Assembly: GCF_900111255.1 (NCBI RefSeq)
Contig: NZ_FOGP01000003.1
Coordinates: 186,001-250,000, forward strand
Origin: Parafannyhessea umbonata
GTDB taxonomy: Bacteria > Actinomycetota > Coriobacteriia > Coriobacteriales > Atopobiaceae
DNA length: 64,000 bases
Direction: 5' to 3'
Positions 53,318 to 62,083 of this stretch are shown one piece after another. Made by a program: the position numbers and the translations under genes. The notes beneath the pieces were generated by a model that was given only the letters and a program-made list of their open reading frames with translations, had not been told where the DNA came from and searched no databases. Each line of letters opens with the position of its first letter. The first letter of the stretch is position 1.

Positions 53318-53833
53318 TTACGCGGCCTTCTGGTCTGCGACCGCCTGAAGGGCAGTAGCGAGGCCCCTTGCAGGACCAGCGAGAACCTGAGCGATACCGG
53401 ACAGCGGGCTGCCGATAACGTACACGAGCTTGGCCATGAGCTCCTCGCGGCTGGGCAGGTCGGCGTAAGCCTTCGCGTCCTCAGCAGTGAGAGCCTTGCC
53501 ATCAGCGATAGCACCGATCCACTCGATCTTCTCGAATGCCTCGGCCTTCTCCTTGATGACCTTAGCGGCCTCGACGGGATCGTTCTCGTAGAAGACGTAA
53601 GCCACGGTGCCGTTGAGGCCATCAACCTCAGGCATCTCTGCGTTCTTGAGGGCGATCTTCACAATGTTGTTCTTGTAAACCTTCATGTGAGCGCCAGCCT
53701 CACGCAGACCGCGACGAAGCTCCTGAGTCTCCTTAACGGAGAGGCCGCGATAGTCGATGAAGAAGACACCCTTGGAGTTCTCCAGGGACTCAGCGACCTT
53801 TGCGAGCATGTCGACATTCTTGGAATTGGGCAT
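53318..53833 (-). CDS. rplJ: 50S ribosomal protein uL10
   Basis: 171 residues from the ATG at 53833 (MPNSKNVDMLAKV), with GVFFIDYRGLSVKETQELR. uL10 anchors the bL12 dimers and, by family, binds its own leader RNA to limit synthesis. Such a leader is visible just upstream. Confidence 0.98.
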   Translation of the reverse strand: MPNSKNVDMLAKVAESLENSKGVFFIDYRGLSVKETQELRRGLREAGAHMKVYKNNIVKIALKNAEMPEVDGLNGTVAYVFYENDPVEAAKVIKEKAEAFEKIEWIGAIADGKALTAEDAKAYADLPSREELMAKLVYVIGSPLSGIAQVLAGPARGLATALQAVADQKAA

Positions 53834-53896
53834 GTAGTACACCTCCTTGCTATTTATGACTCGGGCACGAGCCGCCGACGCGGCGGGCCTTCGCAT

Positions 53897-53934
53897 AAAA
53901 ACGGACCCCGCTTGGCGCAGCCAAAGCAGGGTCC
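53897..53934 (-). terminator. Attenuator in the rplJ leader
   Basis: GC stem (GGACCC and GCTT arms, one bulge, one G-U pair) followed on the minus strand by GTTTTT. It lies between the L10-binding region and rplJ, the usual place of the L10-controlled terminator. Confidence 0.85.
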
Positions 53935-54012
53935 AAGAAAATCAATTCCAAGACCACCTCGGCAGGCGGATTTCTCCTTTAAGCCACATGGGCACCGGCT
54001 GTCTTTGGCAGC
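53935..54012 (-). promoter_or_regulatory. Ribosomal protein L10 leader
   Basis: The minus strand reads AAGACAGCCGGTGCCC, then GGCTTAAAGGAG and CTGCCGAGGTGGTCTT, the conserved elements of the bacterial L10 leader. Binding of L10-(L12)4 would favour the downstream attenuator. Confidence 0.85.
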
Positions 54013-54029
54013 GGACGTGCGTTTTGCAC

Positions 54030-54055
54030 TTGCTGCATGCGTAAACATGCAGCAA
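54030..54055 (-). other. Palindrome at the rplJ transcription start
   Basis: A perfect 10-bp inverted repeat (TTGCTGCATG and CATGCAGCAA, six bases apart) begins 3 bp after the -10 box. It could be an operator or a hairpin at the 5' end of the message. Confidence 0.6.
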
Positions 54056-54057
54056 GA

Positions 54058-54086
54058 ATTATTGACCGACCAGGTTTCTGCGTCAA
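54058..54086 (-). promoter_or_regulatory. rplJL promoter
   Basis: On the minus strand, TTGACG (54081-54086), 17 bp, AATAAT (54058-54063). Near-consensus. The 379-bp rplA-rplJ gap (53834-54212) is filled by this promoter, the palindrome, the L10 leader, the attenuator and the rplA terminator. Confidence 0.75.
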
Positions 54087-54157
54087 GCGAGAAGGACGCT
54101 CTTCTCTCCTTGCACACAAACCCGTGCCGTACAACATCACCTGAGCTGACCGCAGAC

Positions 54158-54188
54158 AAAAAACCGGGCCGGCTGATGCCGACCCGGT
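54158..54188 (-). terminator. Terminator after rplA
   Basis: An 11-bp stem with one G-U pair (54178-54188 with 54163-54173), loop ATCA, followed on the minus strand by six T. Confidence 0.93.
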
Positions 54189-54212
54189 AGAACGAACTAC
54201 AGCGTCCTTGGC

Positions 54213-54917
54213 TTACGCCAGGAAGTCGCGGGTGATTGCAGAGTCAACCTTGACGCCGGGGCCCATCGTGGAGGACAGGCAGATGGACTTGACGTAGCGA
54301 CCCTTAGCAGAAGAGGGCTTGACGCGCAGGATCTCAGTGTAAAGAGCCGCGTAGTTCTCGACGAGCTGCTCGGTGCTGAAGGAGACGCGACCCATGGGAA
54401 CGTGGCAGATGCCATAGCGGTCGGCGCGATACTCGACACGGCCGGCCTTGAGCTCCTTGACCATCTTCTCGACGTCCATGGTGACGGTGCCGAGCTTGGG
54501 GTTCGGCATCAGGCCACGGGGGCCGAGAACGCGACCGAGGCGGCCAACCTTGCCCATCATGTTCGGGGTAGCGATGACAGCGTCGAAGTTGATGTTGCCA
54601 GCCTGGATGTCAGCCAGAAGGTCGTCGGAGCCAACGATGTCGGCGCCAGCGGCCTCAGCCTCGCGAGCCTTGTCGCCCTCGGCGAAGACGGCGACGCGCA
54701 CCTCCTTACCGGTGCCGTTGGGCAGCGAGATGGAGCCGCGGACGTTCTGGTCGGCCTTGCGGGTGTCGACACCAAGGCGAATGGAGACCTCAACGGTCTC
54801 GTCGAACTTAGCGGAGGAGAGCTCCTTGACGAGAGCCATGGCCTCCTTCGGCGTGTATGCCTTGGTCTTGTCGTACTTGGCAACAGAGTTGTTGTAGTTC
54901 TTTCCGTGCTTCGCCAT
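54213..54917 (-). CDS. rplA: 50S ribosomal protein uL1
   Basis: 234 residues from the ATG at 54917 (CAGGAGG upstream). [17 protein letters not shown] and [14 protein letters not shown] are typical. uL1 forms the mobile L1 stalk and usually represses its own message; a matching RNA element is at 54931-54959. Confidence 0.98.
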   Translation of the reverse strand: MAKHGKNYNNSVAKYDKTKAYTPKEAMALVKELSSAKFDETVEVSIRLGVDTRKADQNVRGSISLPNGTGKEVRVAVFAEGDKAREAEAAGADIVGSDDLLADIQAGNINFDAVIATPNMMGKVGRLGRVLGPRGLMPNPKLGTVTMDVEKMVKELKAGRVEYRADRYGICHVPMGRVSFSTEQLVENYAALYTEILRVKPSSAKGRYVKSICLSSTMGPGVKVDSAITRDFLA

Positions 54918-54930
54918 TATGATACCTCCT

Positions 54931-54959
54931 GTGGTAAGCGGGCGGCGTGGCCCTCCCAC
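54931..54959 (-). promoter_or_regulatory. Probable L1-binding site in rplK-rplA gap
   Basis: The minus-strand RNA folds as GTGG, GA, GGGC, six-base loop, GCCC, GCTTA, CCAC. The two stems with an asymmetric internal loop resemble known L1 mRNA sites. It ends a few bases before the rplA ribosome site. Confidence 0.65.
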
Positions 54960-55028
54960 GTAGTTGGCGGATCCCTCCGCCGGTTAGCAAACCAGCGCAG
55001 CGGTTGCCCGCTGCGCATGAAACTATAG

Positions 55029-55457
55029 TTACTCGGCGATGGTGACGCCCATGGAGCGAGCGGTGCCCGCAACGATCTTCTTGGCAGCCTCGATGTCGTT
55101 GGCGTTGAGGTCCGGCATCTTGATCTCGGCGATCTTGGTGAGCTGCTCGTCGGTCAGCTGTCCGACCTTGTCGCGCTGGGGAACGCCAGAGCCACTCTTG
55201 ATGCCAAGCTCCTTGAGGATCAGACGAGCCGCGGGAGGGGTCTTGGTGACAAAGTCGAAGGAGCGGTCCTCGTAGACGCTGATCTCGACAGGAATGATGT
55301 CGCCAGCCTTGTCCTGCGTGGCAGCATTGAATGCCTGGCAGAACTGCATGATGTTGACCTGAGCGGCACCGAGGGCGGGGCCGACGGGAGGAGCGGGGTT
55401 TGCCTGACCGGCAGGAATCTGGAGCTTAATGAAATGAACAACGTTCTTTGCGGCCAT
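55029..55457 (-). CDS. rplK: 50S ribosomal protein uL11
   Basis: 142 residues. [20 protein letters not shown] in the N-terminal domain and [10 protein letters not shown] at the end are standard. uL11 is part of the GTPase-associated centre and target of thiostrepton-type antibiotics. Confidence 0.98.
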   Translation of the reverse strand: MAAKNVVHFIKLQIPAGQANPAPPVGPALGAAQVNIMQFCQAFNAATQDKAGDIIPVEISVYEDRSFDFVTKTPPAARLILKELGIKSGSGVPQRDKVGQLTDEQLTKIAEIKMPDLNANDIEAAKKIVAGTARSMGVTIAE

Positions 55458-55550
55458 GTTGTGCCTCCTGTTGTTAGTTCTCGTAGATGCTATCTAGTAC
55501 CGAGCTCCGAGAAGCAATCCTCACCGATAACGGATGCCCGGCCGTAGTGT

Positions 55551-56099
55551 TTAGACGATGACGGTCACCTGGTCGAGAGTGAGCTCGACCGGAGTCTCAC
55601 GACCGAAGATCGTGAGCATGACCTTGACCTTGCCAGCCTCCGCATTGACCTCGGATACGGTGCCGTCGAAGTCAGCCAAAGGACCAGAGACGACCTTGAT
55701 GGTCTGGCCGACCTCAAGATCAGTGGTGGTCGTGGTGTGCTTGTGAGCCTCAGCTCCCCTACCGTTCGTGCGACGCATGATCTTGTTGAACTCAGAGCGA
55801 CGAAGCGGCGACGGGGTGCCGTCGACGCCCACGAAACCCGTAACGCCGGCGGTGTTGCGGACAACGGTCCAAGTGTCGTCGTTGAGCTCCATGCGAACCA
55901 GGACGTAGCCCGGGAAGACCTTGCTCTCCTTGGTCTCGCGCTTGCCGCCATCCTTGATCTCGGTGACCTCCTCGGTCGGAATCTGGATGTCGACGATCTT
56001 GTCGGCCATGCCAAATGTCTCGATGCGGTGCTCGAGGTCGGTCTTGACCTTGTTCTCGTAACCCGAGTAGGTGTGTACAACGTACCAACGCTTGGCCAT
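55551..56099 (-). CDS. nusG: Transcription elongation factor NusG
   Basis: 182 residues. The NGN domain (KRWYVVHTYSGYENKVK, FPGYVLVRME) and a C-terminal KOW motif (GPLADFDGTVSEVN) are present. It binds the polymerase clamp and couples to ribosomes or Rho. It starts 3 bp after secE. Confidence 0.98.
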   Translation of the reverse strand: MAKRWYVVHTYSGYENKVKTDLEHRIETFGMADKIVDIQIPTEEVTEIKDGGKRETKESKVFPGYVLVRMELNDDTWTVVRNTAGVTGFVGVDGTPSPLRRSEFNKIMRRTNGRGAEAHKHTTTTTDLEVGQTIKVVSGPLADFDGTVSEVNAEAGKVKVMLTIFGRETPVELTLDQVTVIV

Positions 56100-56102
56100 G
56101 AC

Positions 56103-56498
56103 TTATCCCCTCAGACCGGTGAAGCCCACGAGAAGGGCGACGAATCCGGTGTCGACAAGCCACACCGCGATGCCGCAGACGATCAGCATGGCGATGACGG
56201 CTACCGAATAGTTCTTGAGCTCGGGCTTGCTAGGCCAAACGACGCGGTGCATCTCACCGCGAACATCGCCCAAATACGCACCGAGGCGCCCGAAGAGACC
56301 GCCCTTGCCTTCCTTCTTGGCCTTGGAGGCCTTGTTGGCCTTCGCGGCGGGCTGGGCAACGGACTCGCTCTTCTGGGCCTTCTTGGGCTTGGAAGAGTCA
56401 GTCGTGGCGTTAGAGGTTGCCTGCTTTGCCTCAAGCTCGGCACGCTCGGCGGCACGCGCCTGGCGCGCGCTCCTCTTCTGTCGCTCCCTCTTTGCCAT
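56103..56498 (-). CDS. secE: Preprotein translocase subunit SecE
   Basis: 131 residues from the ATG at 56498 (AGGAGG 9 bases upstream; a longer frame begins inside the ribosome site). The conserved VRGEMHRVVWPSKPEL precedes one transmembrane helix. A hydrophilic lysine/alanine-rich N-terminal extension of about 70 residues is typical of actinobacteria. It clamps SecY. Confidence 0.95.
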   Translation of the reverse strand: MAKRERQKRSARQARAAERAELEAKQATSNATTDSSKPKKAQKSESVAQPAAKANKASKAKKEGKGGLFGRLGAYLGDVRGEMHRVVWPSKPELKNYSVAVIAMLIVCGIAVWLVDTGFVALLVGFTGLRG

Positions 56499-56536
56499 CT
56501 GCTCGTACCTCCTGGACAATGTCCCTCTTCATAGAA

Positions 56537-56565
56537 ACCGGCTAACCCCCGAGGGGATAGCCGGT
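56537..56565 (-). other. Stem-loop between tRNA-Trp and secE
   Basis: An 8-bp stem (ACCGGCTA with TAGCCGGT), one mismatch, then 4 more pairs. Only three T follow, so it is at best a weak terminator; it may separate the tRNA from the secE message. Confidence 0.5.
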
Positions 56566-56574
56566 GGTGTAATC

Positions 56575-56650
56575 TGGCACGCCAGGTAGGACTTGAACCC
56601 ACAACAGCCGGTTTTGGAGACCGGTGCTCTACCAATTGAACTACTGGCGT
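56575..56650 (-). tRNA. tRNA-Trp (CCA)
   Basis: Full cloverleaf on the minus strand: acceptor ACGCCAG with CTGGCGT, anticodon loop CTCCAAA (anticodon CCA), TTCAAGT T-loop. The 3' CCA is encoded. It lies between rpmG and secE, a common arrangement. Confidence 0.95.
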
Positions 56651-56665
56651 GTAATGACTCCTATT

Positions 56666-56815
56666 TTAGCGAGTCTCCCTGTGAAGGGTGTGCTTGTGGC
56701 ACCACGGGCAGTACTTCTTGAGCTCCATGCGGTCGGGCGTGTTGCTCTTGTTCTTATCCGTGGTGTAATTGCGACGCTTGCACTCGGTGCATGCGAGGGT
56801 AACCTGTGTACGCAT
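56666..56815 (-). CDS. rpmG: 50S ribosomal protein bL33, zinc-binding form
   Basis: 49 codons read from the sequence: [12 protein letters not shown] at the start, RETR at the end. Two CxxC pairs (CTEC, CPWC) make it the zinc-binding C-plus type. It lies just upstream of tRNA-Trp and secE. Confidence 0.96.
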   Translation of the reverse strand: MRTQVTLACTECKRRNYTTDKNKSNTPDRMELKKYCPWCHKHTLHRETR

Positions 56816-56873
56816 TGATCCTCCTGTTGATAGTCGCCGCCGATAGGATTCTTCGATGGCGACGCGAAGAGAT

Positions 56874-56903
56874 ACGCTATCAGTTCGCGCTTATCCCTGT
56901 CAA
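56874..56903 (-). promoter_or_regulatory. Candidate rpmG-secE-nusG promoter
   Basis: On the minus strand, consensus TTGACA (56898-56903), 18 bp, TAGCGT (56874-56879). The -10 is weak. Confidence 0.55.
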
Positions 56904-56978
56904 CTATAACGCGGCTTTCCCGGCCACCTCGACAAAACCACCAAATGTGACAGACCGAGCAGCGGGAAGCATACTCAC

Positions 56979-57014
56979 AAAAATAGCCCGGTGCCCTCTT
57001 TGAAGGCACCGGGC
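56979..57014 (-). terminator. Terminator after tuf
   Basis: A perfect 10-bp stem (GCCCGGTGCC with GGCACCGGGC), followed on the minus strand by TATTTTTG. 30 bp after the tuf stop. Confidence 0.94.
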
Positions 57015-57044
57015 CTAACAAGCAAACCTAGCTAGGAAGCTATT

Positions 57045-58250
57045 TTACTCGACGATCGTGGAAACACGGCCATCGCCGACGGTGTGGCCACCCTCGCGGA
57101 TTGCGAACTTGAGGCCCTGCTCCATAGCGATGGGATGGATGAGCTCGCAGGTAACGGTGATGTGGTCACCAGGCATAGCCATCTCGACCTTGCCGCCGTT
57201 GGCATCGGTGAGCTCCTGGATGTCGCCAGTCACGTCAGTGGTGCGGAAGTAGAACTGGGGACGGTAGCCAGAGAAGAACGGCGTGTGACGGCCACCCTCC
57301 TCCTTGGTGAGGACGTAAATCTCGCCGGTGAACTTCTTGTGCGGCGTGACCGAGCCGGGCTTGCAGAGAACCTGGCCGCGCTGGATGTCCTCGCGCTTGA
57401 TGCCACGGAGGAGGATACCGACGTTATCGCCAGCCTCGCAGAAGTCCATGGTCTTGCGGAACATCTCGATGCCGGTAGCAACGGTGGACTGGGTGTCCTT
57501 GATGCCGACGATCTCGACGGTGTCGTTGAGGTTGAGCTGGCCACGCTCGACACGGCCGGTAGCAACGGTACCACGGCCAGAGATGGTCATGACGTCCTCG
57601 ATAGCCATCAGGAACGGCTTCTCGTTGTCACGGGCAGGCGTGGGGATGTAGGAGTCGACGGTCTTCATGAGCTCGAGGACGGAGTCAACCCACTTCTGCT
57701 CGCCGTTGAGGGCGCCGAGAGCGGAACCACGGACGATGGGAAGGTCGTCGCCGGGGAAATCGTACTCGGAGAGGAGGTCACGGGTCTCCATCTCGACGAG
57801 GTCGATGAGCTCGTCGTCGTCAACCATGTCGCACTTGTTCAGGAAGACGATGATGTAGGGGACGCCGACCTGACGTGCGAGGAGGATGTGCTCACGAGTC
57901 TGAGCCATCGGGCCGTCGGTAGCAGCGATAACGAGGATTGCGCCATCCATCTGAGCAGCGCCAGAAATCATGTTCTTGACGTAGTCAGCGTGGCCGGGGC
58001 AGTCGACGTGAGCGTAGTGACGCTCCCAGGTCTCGTACTCGACGTGAGCGACAGAAATGGTAATACCACGCTGACGCTCCTCGGGAGCCTTGTCGATGTT
58101 CTCGAATGCGGTGAAGTCTGCCTTGCAGCCCTCAGCCTCAGAGAGAACCTTGGTGATTGCAGCGGTAAGGGTGGTCTTGCCGTGGTCGACGTGACCAATC
58201 GTACCGATGTTTACGTGCGGCTTGCTACGATCGAATTTCTCCTTGGCCAT
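57045..58250 (-). CDS. tuf: Elongation factor Tu
   Basis: 401 residues. The GTPase motifs [18 protein letters not shown] and NKCDMVDD and the switch region RGITI are intact. It delivers aminoacyl-tRNA to the ribosome. Here it is not in the str operon but follows three tRNA genes whose promoter it shares. Confidence 0.98.
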   Translation of the reverse strand: MAKEKFDRSKPHVNIGTIGHVDHGKTTLTAAITKVLSEAEGCKADFTAFENIDKAPEERQRGITISVAHVEYETWERHYAHVDCPGHADYVKNMISGAAQMDGAILVIAATDGPMAQTREHILLARQVGVPYIIVFLNKCDMVDDDELIDLVEMETRDLLSEYDFPGDDLPIVRGSALGALNGEQKWVDSVLELMKTVDSYIPTPARDNEKPFLMAIEDVMTISGRGTVATGRVERGQLNLNDTVEIVGIKDTQSTVATGIEMFRKTMDFCEAGDNVGILLRGIKREDIQRGQVLCKPGSVTPHKKFTGEIYVLTKEEGGRHTPFFSGYRPQFYFRTTDVTGDIQELTDANGGKVEMAMPGDHITVTCELIHPIAMEQGLKFAIREGGHTVGDGRVSTIVE

Positions 58251-58328
58251 GCCGTCCTCCTTTTGAAAACAACCTTTTGGGCCATTGCCTTAACTATGCC
58301 AAACGGGGCCGAAGCCCCGTAAGTACTC

Positions 58329-58405
58329 TGGTACCGGTGACTGGATTCGAACCAGTGACATCGCGGGTATGAGCCGCGTGCTCTAACCAGCTGAGCTACA
58401 CCGGC
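58329..58405 (-). tRNA. tRNA-Met (CAT)
   Basis: Cloverleaf on the minus strand: acceptor GCCGGTG with CACCGGT, anticodon loop CTCATAC, CCA encoded. The anticodon stem lacks the GGG/CCC pairs of initiator tRNA, so it is elongator Met or, if modified, Ile. Between tRNA-Thr and tuf. Confidence 0.93.
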
Positions 58406-58423
58406 ATGTATGCCAGCTTGAAA

Positions 58424-58499
58424 TGGAGCCCGCGACCAGATTCGAACTGGTGACCTCTTCGTTACCAACGAAGTGCTCTACCGACTGAGCTACACGGGC
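58424..58499 (-). tRNA. tRNA-Thr (GGT)
   Basis: Cloverleaf on the minus strand: acceptor GCCCGTG with CGCGGGC (one G-U pair), anticodon loop TTGGTAA, CCA encoded. Confidence 0.95.
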
Positions 58500-58500
58500 A

Positions 58501-58584
58501 TGGTGGGGATGATTGGACTCGAACCAATGAACCCAGAGGGAGCGGATTTACAGTCCGCCGCAGTTGCCGCTGTGCCACATCCCC
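58501..58584 (-). tRNA. tRNA-Tyr (GTA)
   Basis: Class II tRNA on the minus strand with a long variable arm: acceptor GGGGATG with CATCCCC, anticodon loop CTGTAAA, CCA encoded. First of the tRNA-tuf unit. Confidence 0.95.
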
Positions 58585-58636
58585 ATGCTGTTTTCAAGCT
58601 GCTCGCAGCGGGCTTTGTCCCCTGCAAGCGGAAAGT

Positions 58637-58665
58637 ATATTACGACCCGTTAAACCCTCTGTCAA
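58637..58665 (-). promoter_or_regulatory. tRNA-Tyr-Thr-Met-tuf promoter
   Basis: On the minus strand, consensus TTGACA (58660-58665), 17 bp, TAATAT (58637-58642). Among the best promoters of the window. Confidence 0.85.
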
Positions 58666-58759
58666 CGTGTTCCACCCACCCGGGCGTATCTATCCCACTT
58701 TTCCTACACAAATGCAGGTCAGAGCACATGCTTTTTGCGCAGTGGCGTTGCCGCGATAA

Positions 58760-58794
58760 GAAAAAACGCCAAATCCCGCAAAAGAATTTGGCGT
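58760..58794 (-). terminator. Terminator after tRNA-Thr (TGT)
   Basis: A 9-bp stem (ACGCCAAAT with ATTTGGCGT), followed on the minus strand by six T. It isolates this tRNA from the tRNA-tuf unit. Confidence 0.9.
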
Positions 58795-58803
58795 AATAAT
58801 TTC

Positions 58804-58879
58804 TGGAGCCAGCTACCGGACTCGAACCGATGACAACCTGTTTACAAGACAGGGGCTCTACCAACTGAGCTAAGCTGGC
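58804..58879 (-). tRNA. tRNA-Thr (TGT)
   Basis: Cloverleaf on the minus strand: acceptor GCCAGCT with AGCTGGC, anticodon loop CTTGTAA, CCA encoded. A TATGAT box (58890-58895) just upstream may be its -10. Confidence 0.95.
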
Positions 58880-59002
58880 GCGTTACTGCATCATACCCTC
58901 TTGCGTCGCAGCGCGCCACAACGAGTTTGGGGTCATGCTCTTTCCCCCGCTCAAAGGTCAGGCGGACCTCACTCGGTCGGACGGATGAGCGGGCGAGAAG
59001 GG

Positions 59003-59539
59003 CTAGCGCCGTCCCAGGAGCGCGTCGAGCTTAGCGCGCGTCTTGGGGTCGAGGCGGTCCTCGAGGGTGAAGCGCACGTGGTTGCGCTCGTCATTTGCGC
59101 GCTCGACGTCCTGCACGATGTCCCCCACGTCTGACACGAGCACGTCGCTCGAGATGCGCGTCACGGGGATGCCGCCGACGGTCGCGCGAATGGTGTTGTC
59201 CGACGTGACTACGGTGACGTCGCGGTTCTCGCGGCGGGCATCGCTCACCAGGCGCTCAATCACGGCGTCGGCGGTCTCGCCGGTCTGCGAGAAGATCGTC
59301 TTAACGCCAGCCCGCGTCAAGTTGGGACGATCCGGGGAGACGTTGCCTGCGGCGTCGAACACGACGATCGGGGCGTAGCGTCCCTGCGCGTAGGCCGCGA
59401 CGTCGCCTATAAGCATCTCTCGCGCACGCATGAAGGGGTCGTGCCCATCCGACTCGTCCATCACGCTCGTGTAGCGCGGGGACTTGTAGATTACGTTGTA
59501 GCCGTCGACGACGAGCAGGGGAGGTCGTTGCTTTGCCAT
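59003..59539 (-). CDS. YacP-type NYN-domain ribonuclease
   Basis: 178 residues of a single NYN (PIN-like) domain: VVDGYNVIY near residue 10, IVVFDAAGN near 60 and VTVVTSDNTIR near 110 supply acidic residues for metal-dependent RNA cleavage. B. subtilis YacP (Rae1) cuts mRNA on the ribosome. It starts 3 bp after rlmB, the same pairing as in Firmicutes, which supports the assignment. Confidence 0.88.
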   Translation of the reverse strand: MAKQRPPLLVVDGYNVIYKSPRYTSVMDESDGHDPFMRAREMLIGDVAAYAQGRYAPIVVFDAAGNVSPDRPNLTRAGVKTIFSQTGETADAVIERLVSDARRENRDVTVVTSDNTIRATVGGIPVTRISSDVLVSDVGDIVQDVERANDERNHVRFTLEDRLDPKTRAKLDALLGRR

Positions 59540-59542
59540 GGT

Positions 59543-60496
59543 CTACGCTCCCCCCTGCGCCTCGGTGGACCTGCGAAGCCACTCGTAGCACATGACGGTC
59601 GTCGCCTGTGCCACGTTGAGGGACTCGATGGTGCCTCGCTGGGGCAGCTTGCACTCGAAGTCGCACTTCTCGCGCACGAGGCGCGAAATGCCGTTGCCCT
59701 CTGAGCCCATCACGAGGCAGAGGCGCCCGCCCATGGGCGCCTGCCAGACGTCCTGCCGGGCATGCTCGGTCGAGCCCGCCACCCAGAAGCCCGCATCCTT
59801 GAGCCGGTCGATGGCCGTGGCAAGGTTGGAGACCTGTGCGATGGGAACGTGCAGGACGGCGCCAGCCGAGGTCTTGTAGGCGGCGGTGCCGACGCCAGCG
59901 GAGCGCGCCTTCGCGATGACGACGCCGGCCGCGCCGACGACTTCGGCAGAGCGGACGATCGCCCCGAAGTTGCCCTCGTCGGTCACGTGGTCGAGCAGCA
60001 CGACGAGCGCGTCGCCCTCGCCGGATCTCCTGATGATGTCGGAGAGGTCGGCGTATGCGAACGGGCGCGACTGCACCATGATTCCCTGATGGGCGCCATG
60101 CGAGCTCATTGAGTCCAAGCGCGCTTTCGAGACGAACTCGACGGGCACATCGGCCGCCTCGAGACGTCGGACGATGCTCGCCAGGGTCTGGTCCTGGGCC
60201 CCCTCGCCCGCGGCGACGAGCGCGCGCCTCAGGGGCACACCCGTCTCGAGGGCCTCGGCGCAGGCACGACGCCCCTCGACCATGTCGGACATGGGCCTCG
60301 AGAAGCGCTGTCCATCGGGCCTCGATCCCTTTCGGCCCTGCGGCCCCCTGTCTGCGGCGAACTTGCCCGAGGGCCTAGGCGAGAACTTGCCCTTACCCCC
60401 CTTGACCGCACCGCCAGACCTTCCGGCCGGTTTGGCGCCGCGCCCCTTGCCGCCGCGCACGTCGCGACCGGGGGTCCTGCTCTGGTTCTTGCCCAT
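59543..60496 (-). CDS. rlmB: 23S rRNA 2'-O-methyltransferase RlmB
   Basis: 317 residues. The SpoU/TrmH knot has LDHVTDEGNFGAIVRSAE near residue 170, VMGSEGNGIS near 260 and LNVAQATTVMCYE near 290. It methylates G2251 in the peptidyl-transferase loop. The first 70 residues are a lysine/glycine/arginine-rich extension, probably disordered and RNA-binding. Between cysS and the NYN nuclease. Confidence 0.93.
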   Translation of the reverse strand: MGKNQSRTPGRDVRGGKGRGAKPAGRSGGAVKGGKGKFSPRPSGKFAADRGPQGRKGSRPDGQRFSRPMSDMVEGRRACAEALETGVPLRRALVAAGEGAQDQTLASIVRRLEAADVPVEFVSKARLDSMSSHGAHQGIMVQSRPFAYADLSDIIRRSGEGDALVVLLDHVTDEGNFGAIVRSAEVVGAAGVVIAKARSAGVGTAAYKTSAGAVLHVPIAQVSNLATAIDRLKDAGFWVAGSTEHARQDVWQAPMGGRLCLVMGSEGNGISRLVREKCDFECKLPQRGTIESLNVAQATTVMCYEWLRRSTEAQGGA

Positions 60497-60503
60497 GAGG
60501 TCC

Positions 60504-61988
60504 CTACGCTTTCTCGTTCACGTGCAGACGGGCGCCAGCAGCGGTGTCCTCAAGCACAAGCCCCAGACCGGTGATGCCGTCGCGAATGGCATCGGCGGTG
60601 CCCCAGTCCTTGGCAGCACGGGCCTCCTGGCGCGCGGCCAACAGTGCGTCGGCAGCCGCGTTGACGTCGTCGCCGTCGTAGGAGGCGTAGCGCTTGGCTA
60701 GGTCGACGAGCTCGGTGGGAAGCTGCTCGCCCTTGCCGACCTTCGAGAAGTCGATGCCCAGCACGTCGCAGAGCTCGACGATCATGTCTGCGGCTCTCAG
60801 CGTCGGAGCGGTCGCGACGTCGCCTGCCGCGTCGGCCAGGTACTTGTTGGCGGAGTTCGCCAGCGAGAAGATCGCGGCAAGGCCACCGGAGGTGTTGAAG
60901 TCGTCGTCCATCTGCTTTACGAACTCGGCGTGGGCCGCGTCCACCGCGGCGCCCAGGCTGCGGTCGAGCTCGGTGAGCTCGCCGTCCTGCGGGGCGTTCT
61001 TGGCGGCCCAGCGCAGGTTCTTGACGCAGGTGCGCAGGTGGTCAAGGGTGCCCACGGCACTCTGGAGCAGGTCGGTCTGGAAGTCGAGGGCAGAGCGGTA
61101 GTGGGTCTGCAGCATCAACAGGCGGACGGCGTCAGCCGGGTACTTGTCGAGCGTCTCCTTGAGCGTGAGGAAGTTGCCCAGGGACTTGGACATCTTTTCG
61201 CCGTTGACGCGCAGCATGCCCGTGTGCATCCAGGTGTTGGCAAGCGCCGCATCCCACGCGCACATGGCCTGCGCGGTCTCGTTCTCGTGGTGGGGGAAGA
61301 TGAGGTCCTGGCCGCCGCCGTGGATATCGATGGGCGTGCCCAGGTAGCGGTGAATCATCGCGCAGCACTCGGTGTGCCAGCCAGGACGACCGTCGCCCCA
61401 GGGGCTGGGCCAGCTGGGCTCGCCGGGCTTCGCGGCCTTCCACAGCGCAAAGTCGAACGGGTCGCGCTTGTCCTCGTTCACCTCGACGCGCTCGCCCGCG
61501 CGAAGCTGGTCGAGCTCGCGTCCGGAGAGGATGCCGTAGTTGTGGTCGGAGCGGACCGAGAAGTACACGTCACCATTGTCGGCGACGTAGGCGTGGTCCT
61601 TCTCGATGAGGAGCTGAATCATCTCCTGCATGGCCTCGATCTCGCGCGTCGCGCGCGGGCGGATGTCGGGATCAAGGATACCGAAACGATGCATCTGCTC
61701 GATGAAGGCGGCAGAGTACTCCTCCGCGACCTCCGCAGCGGTGCGGCCCTCGTCGTTAGCGCGGTTGATGATCTTGTCGTCGACGTCGGTCAGGTTCTGC
61801 GCGAAGGTGACCTGATAGCCCTTGTACGTAAGGTAGCGGCGGATGACGTCGAACGAGAGGAAGGTGCGGGCGTTGCCGATGTGGATCTGGTCGTAGACGG
61901 TAGGGCCGCACACGTACATGCGAATCTTGCCCTCTTCGATTGGCTTGAGCTCTTCTTTCCTGTGGTTCTGGCTGTTATAGACGAGCAT
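60504..61988 (-). CDS. cysS: Cysteinyl-tRNA synthetase
   Basis: 494 residues. Class I synthetase: the HIGH motif appears as HIGN within QIHIGNARTFLSFD near residue 35, and KMSKSLGN near 270. Cysteine and histidine zinc ligands are in place (YVCGPTVYD, WHTECCAMI, HHENE). The ATG follows GAGGAG. The C-terminus matches CysS. Confidence 0.98.
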   Translation of the reverse strand: MLVYNSQNHRKEELKPIEEGKIRMYVCGPTVYDQIHIGNARTFLSFDVIRRYLTYKGYQVTFAQNLTDVDDKIINRANDEGRTAAEVAEEYSAAFIEQMHRFGILDPDIRPRATREIEAMQEMIQLLIEKDHAYVADNGDVYFSVRSDHNYGILSGRELDQLRAGERVEVNEDKRDPFDFALWKAAKPGEPSWPSPWGDGRPGWHTECCAMIHRYLGTPIDIHGGGQDLIFPHHENETAQAMCAWDAALANTWMHTGMLRVNGEKMSKSLGNFLTLKETLDKYPADAVRLLMLQTHYRSALDFQTDLLQSAVGTLDHLRTCVKNLRWAAKNAPQDGELTELDRSLGAAVDAAHAEFVKQMDDDFNTSGGLAAIFSLANSANKYLADAAGDVATAPTLRAADMIVELCDVLGIDFSKVGKGEQLPTELVDLAKRYASYDGDDVNAAADALLAARQEARAAKDWGTADAIRDGITGLGLVLEDTAAGARLHVNEKA

Positions 61989-62083
61989 TGGTTCTCCTCA
62001 GTGTCGCGGGCGTTCGCCGCGCTTGTCGTAGTTCGGCATTGTAAATGGTAACGGGGGGGCGGCTGCAGAACGGAGTCTCGGGC

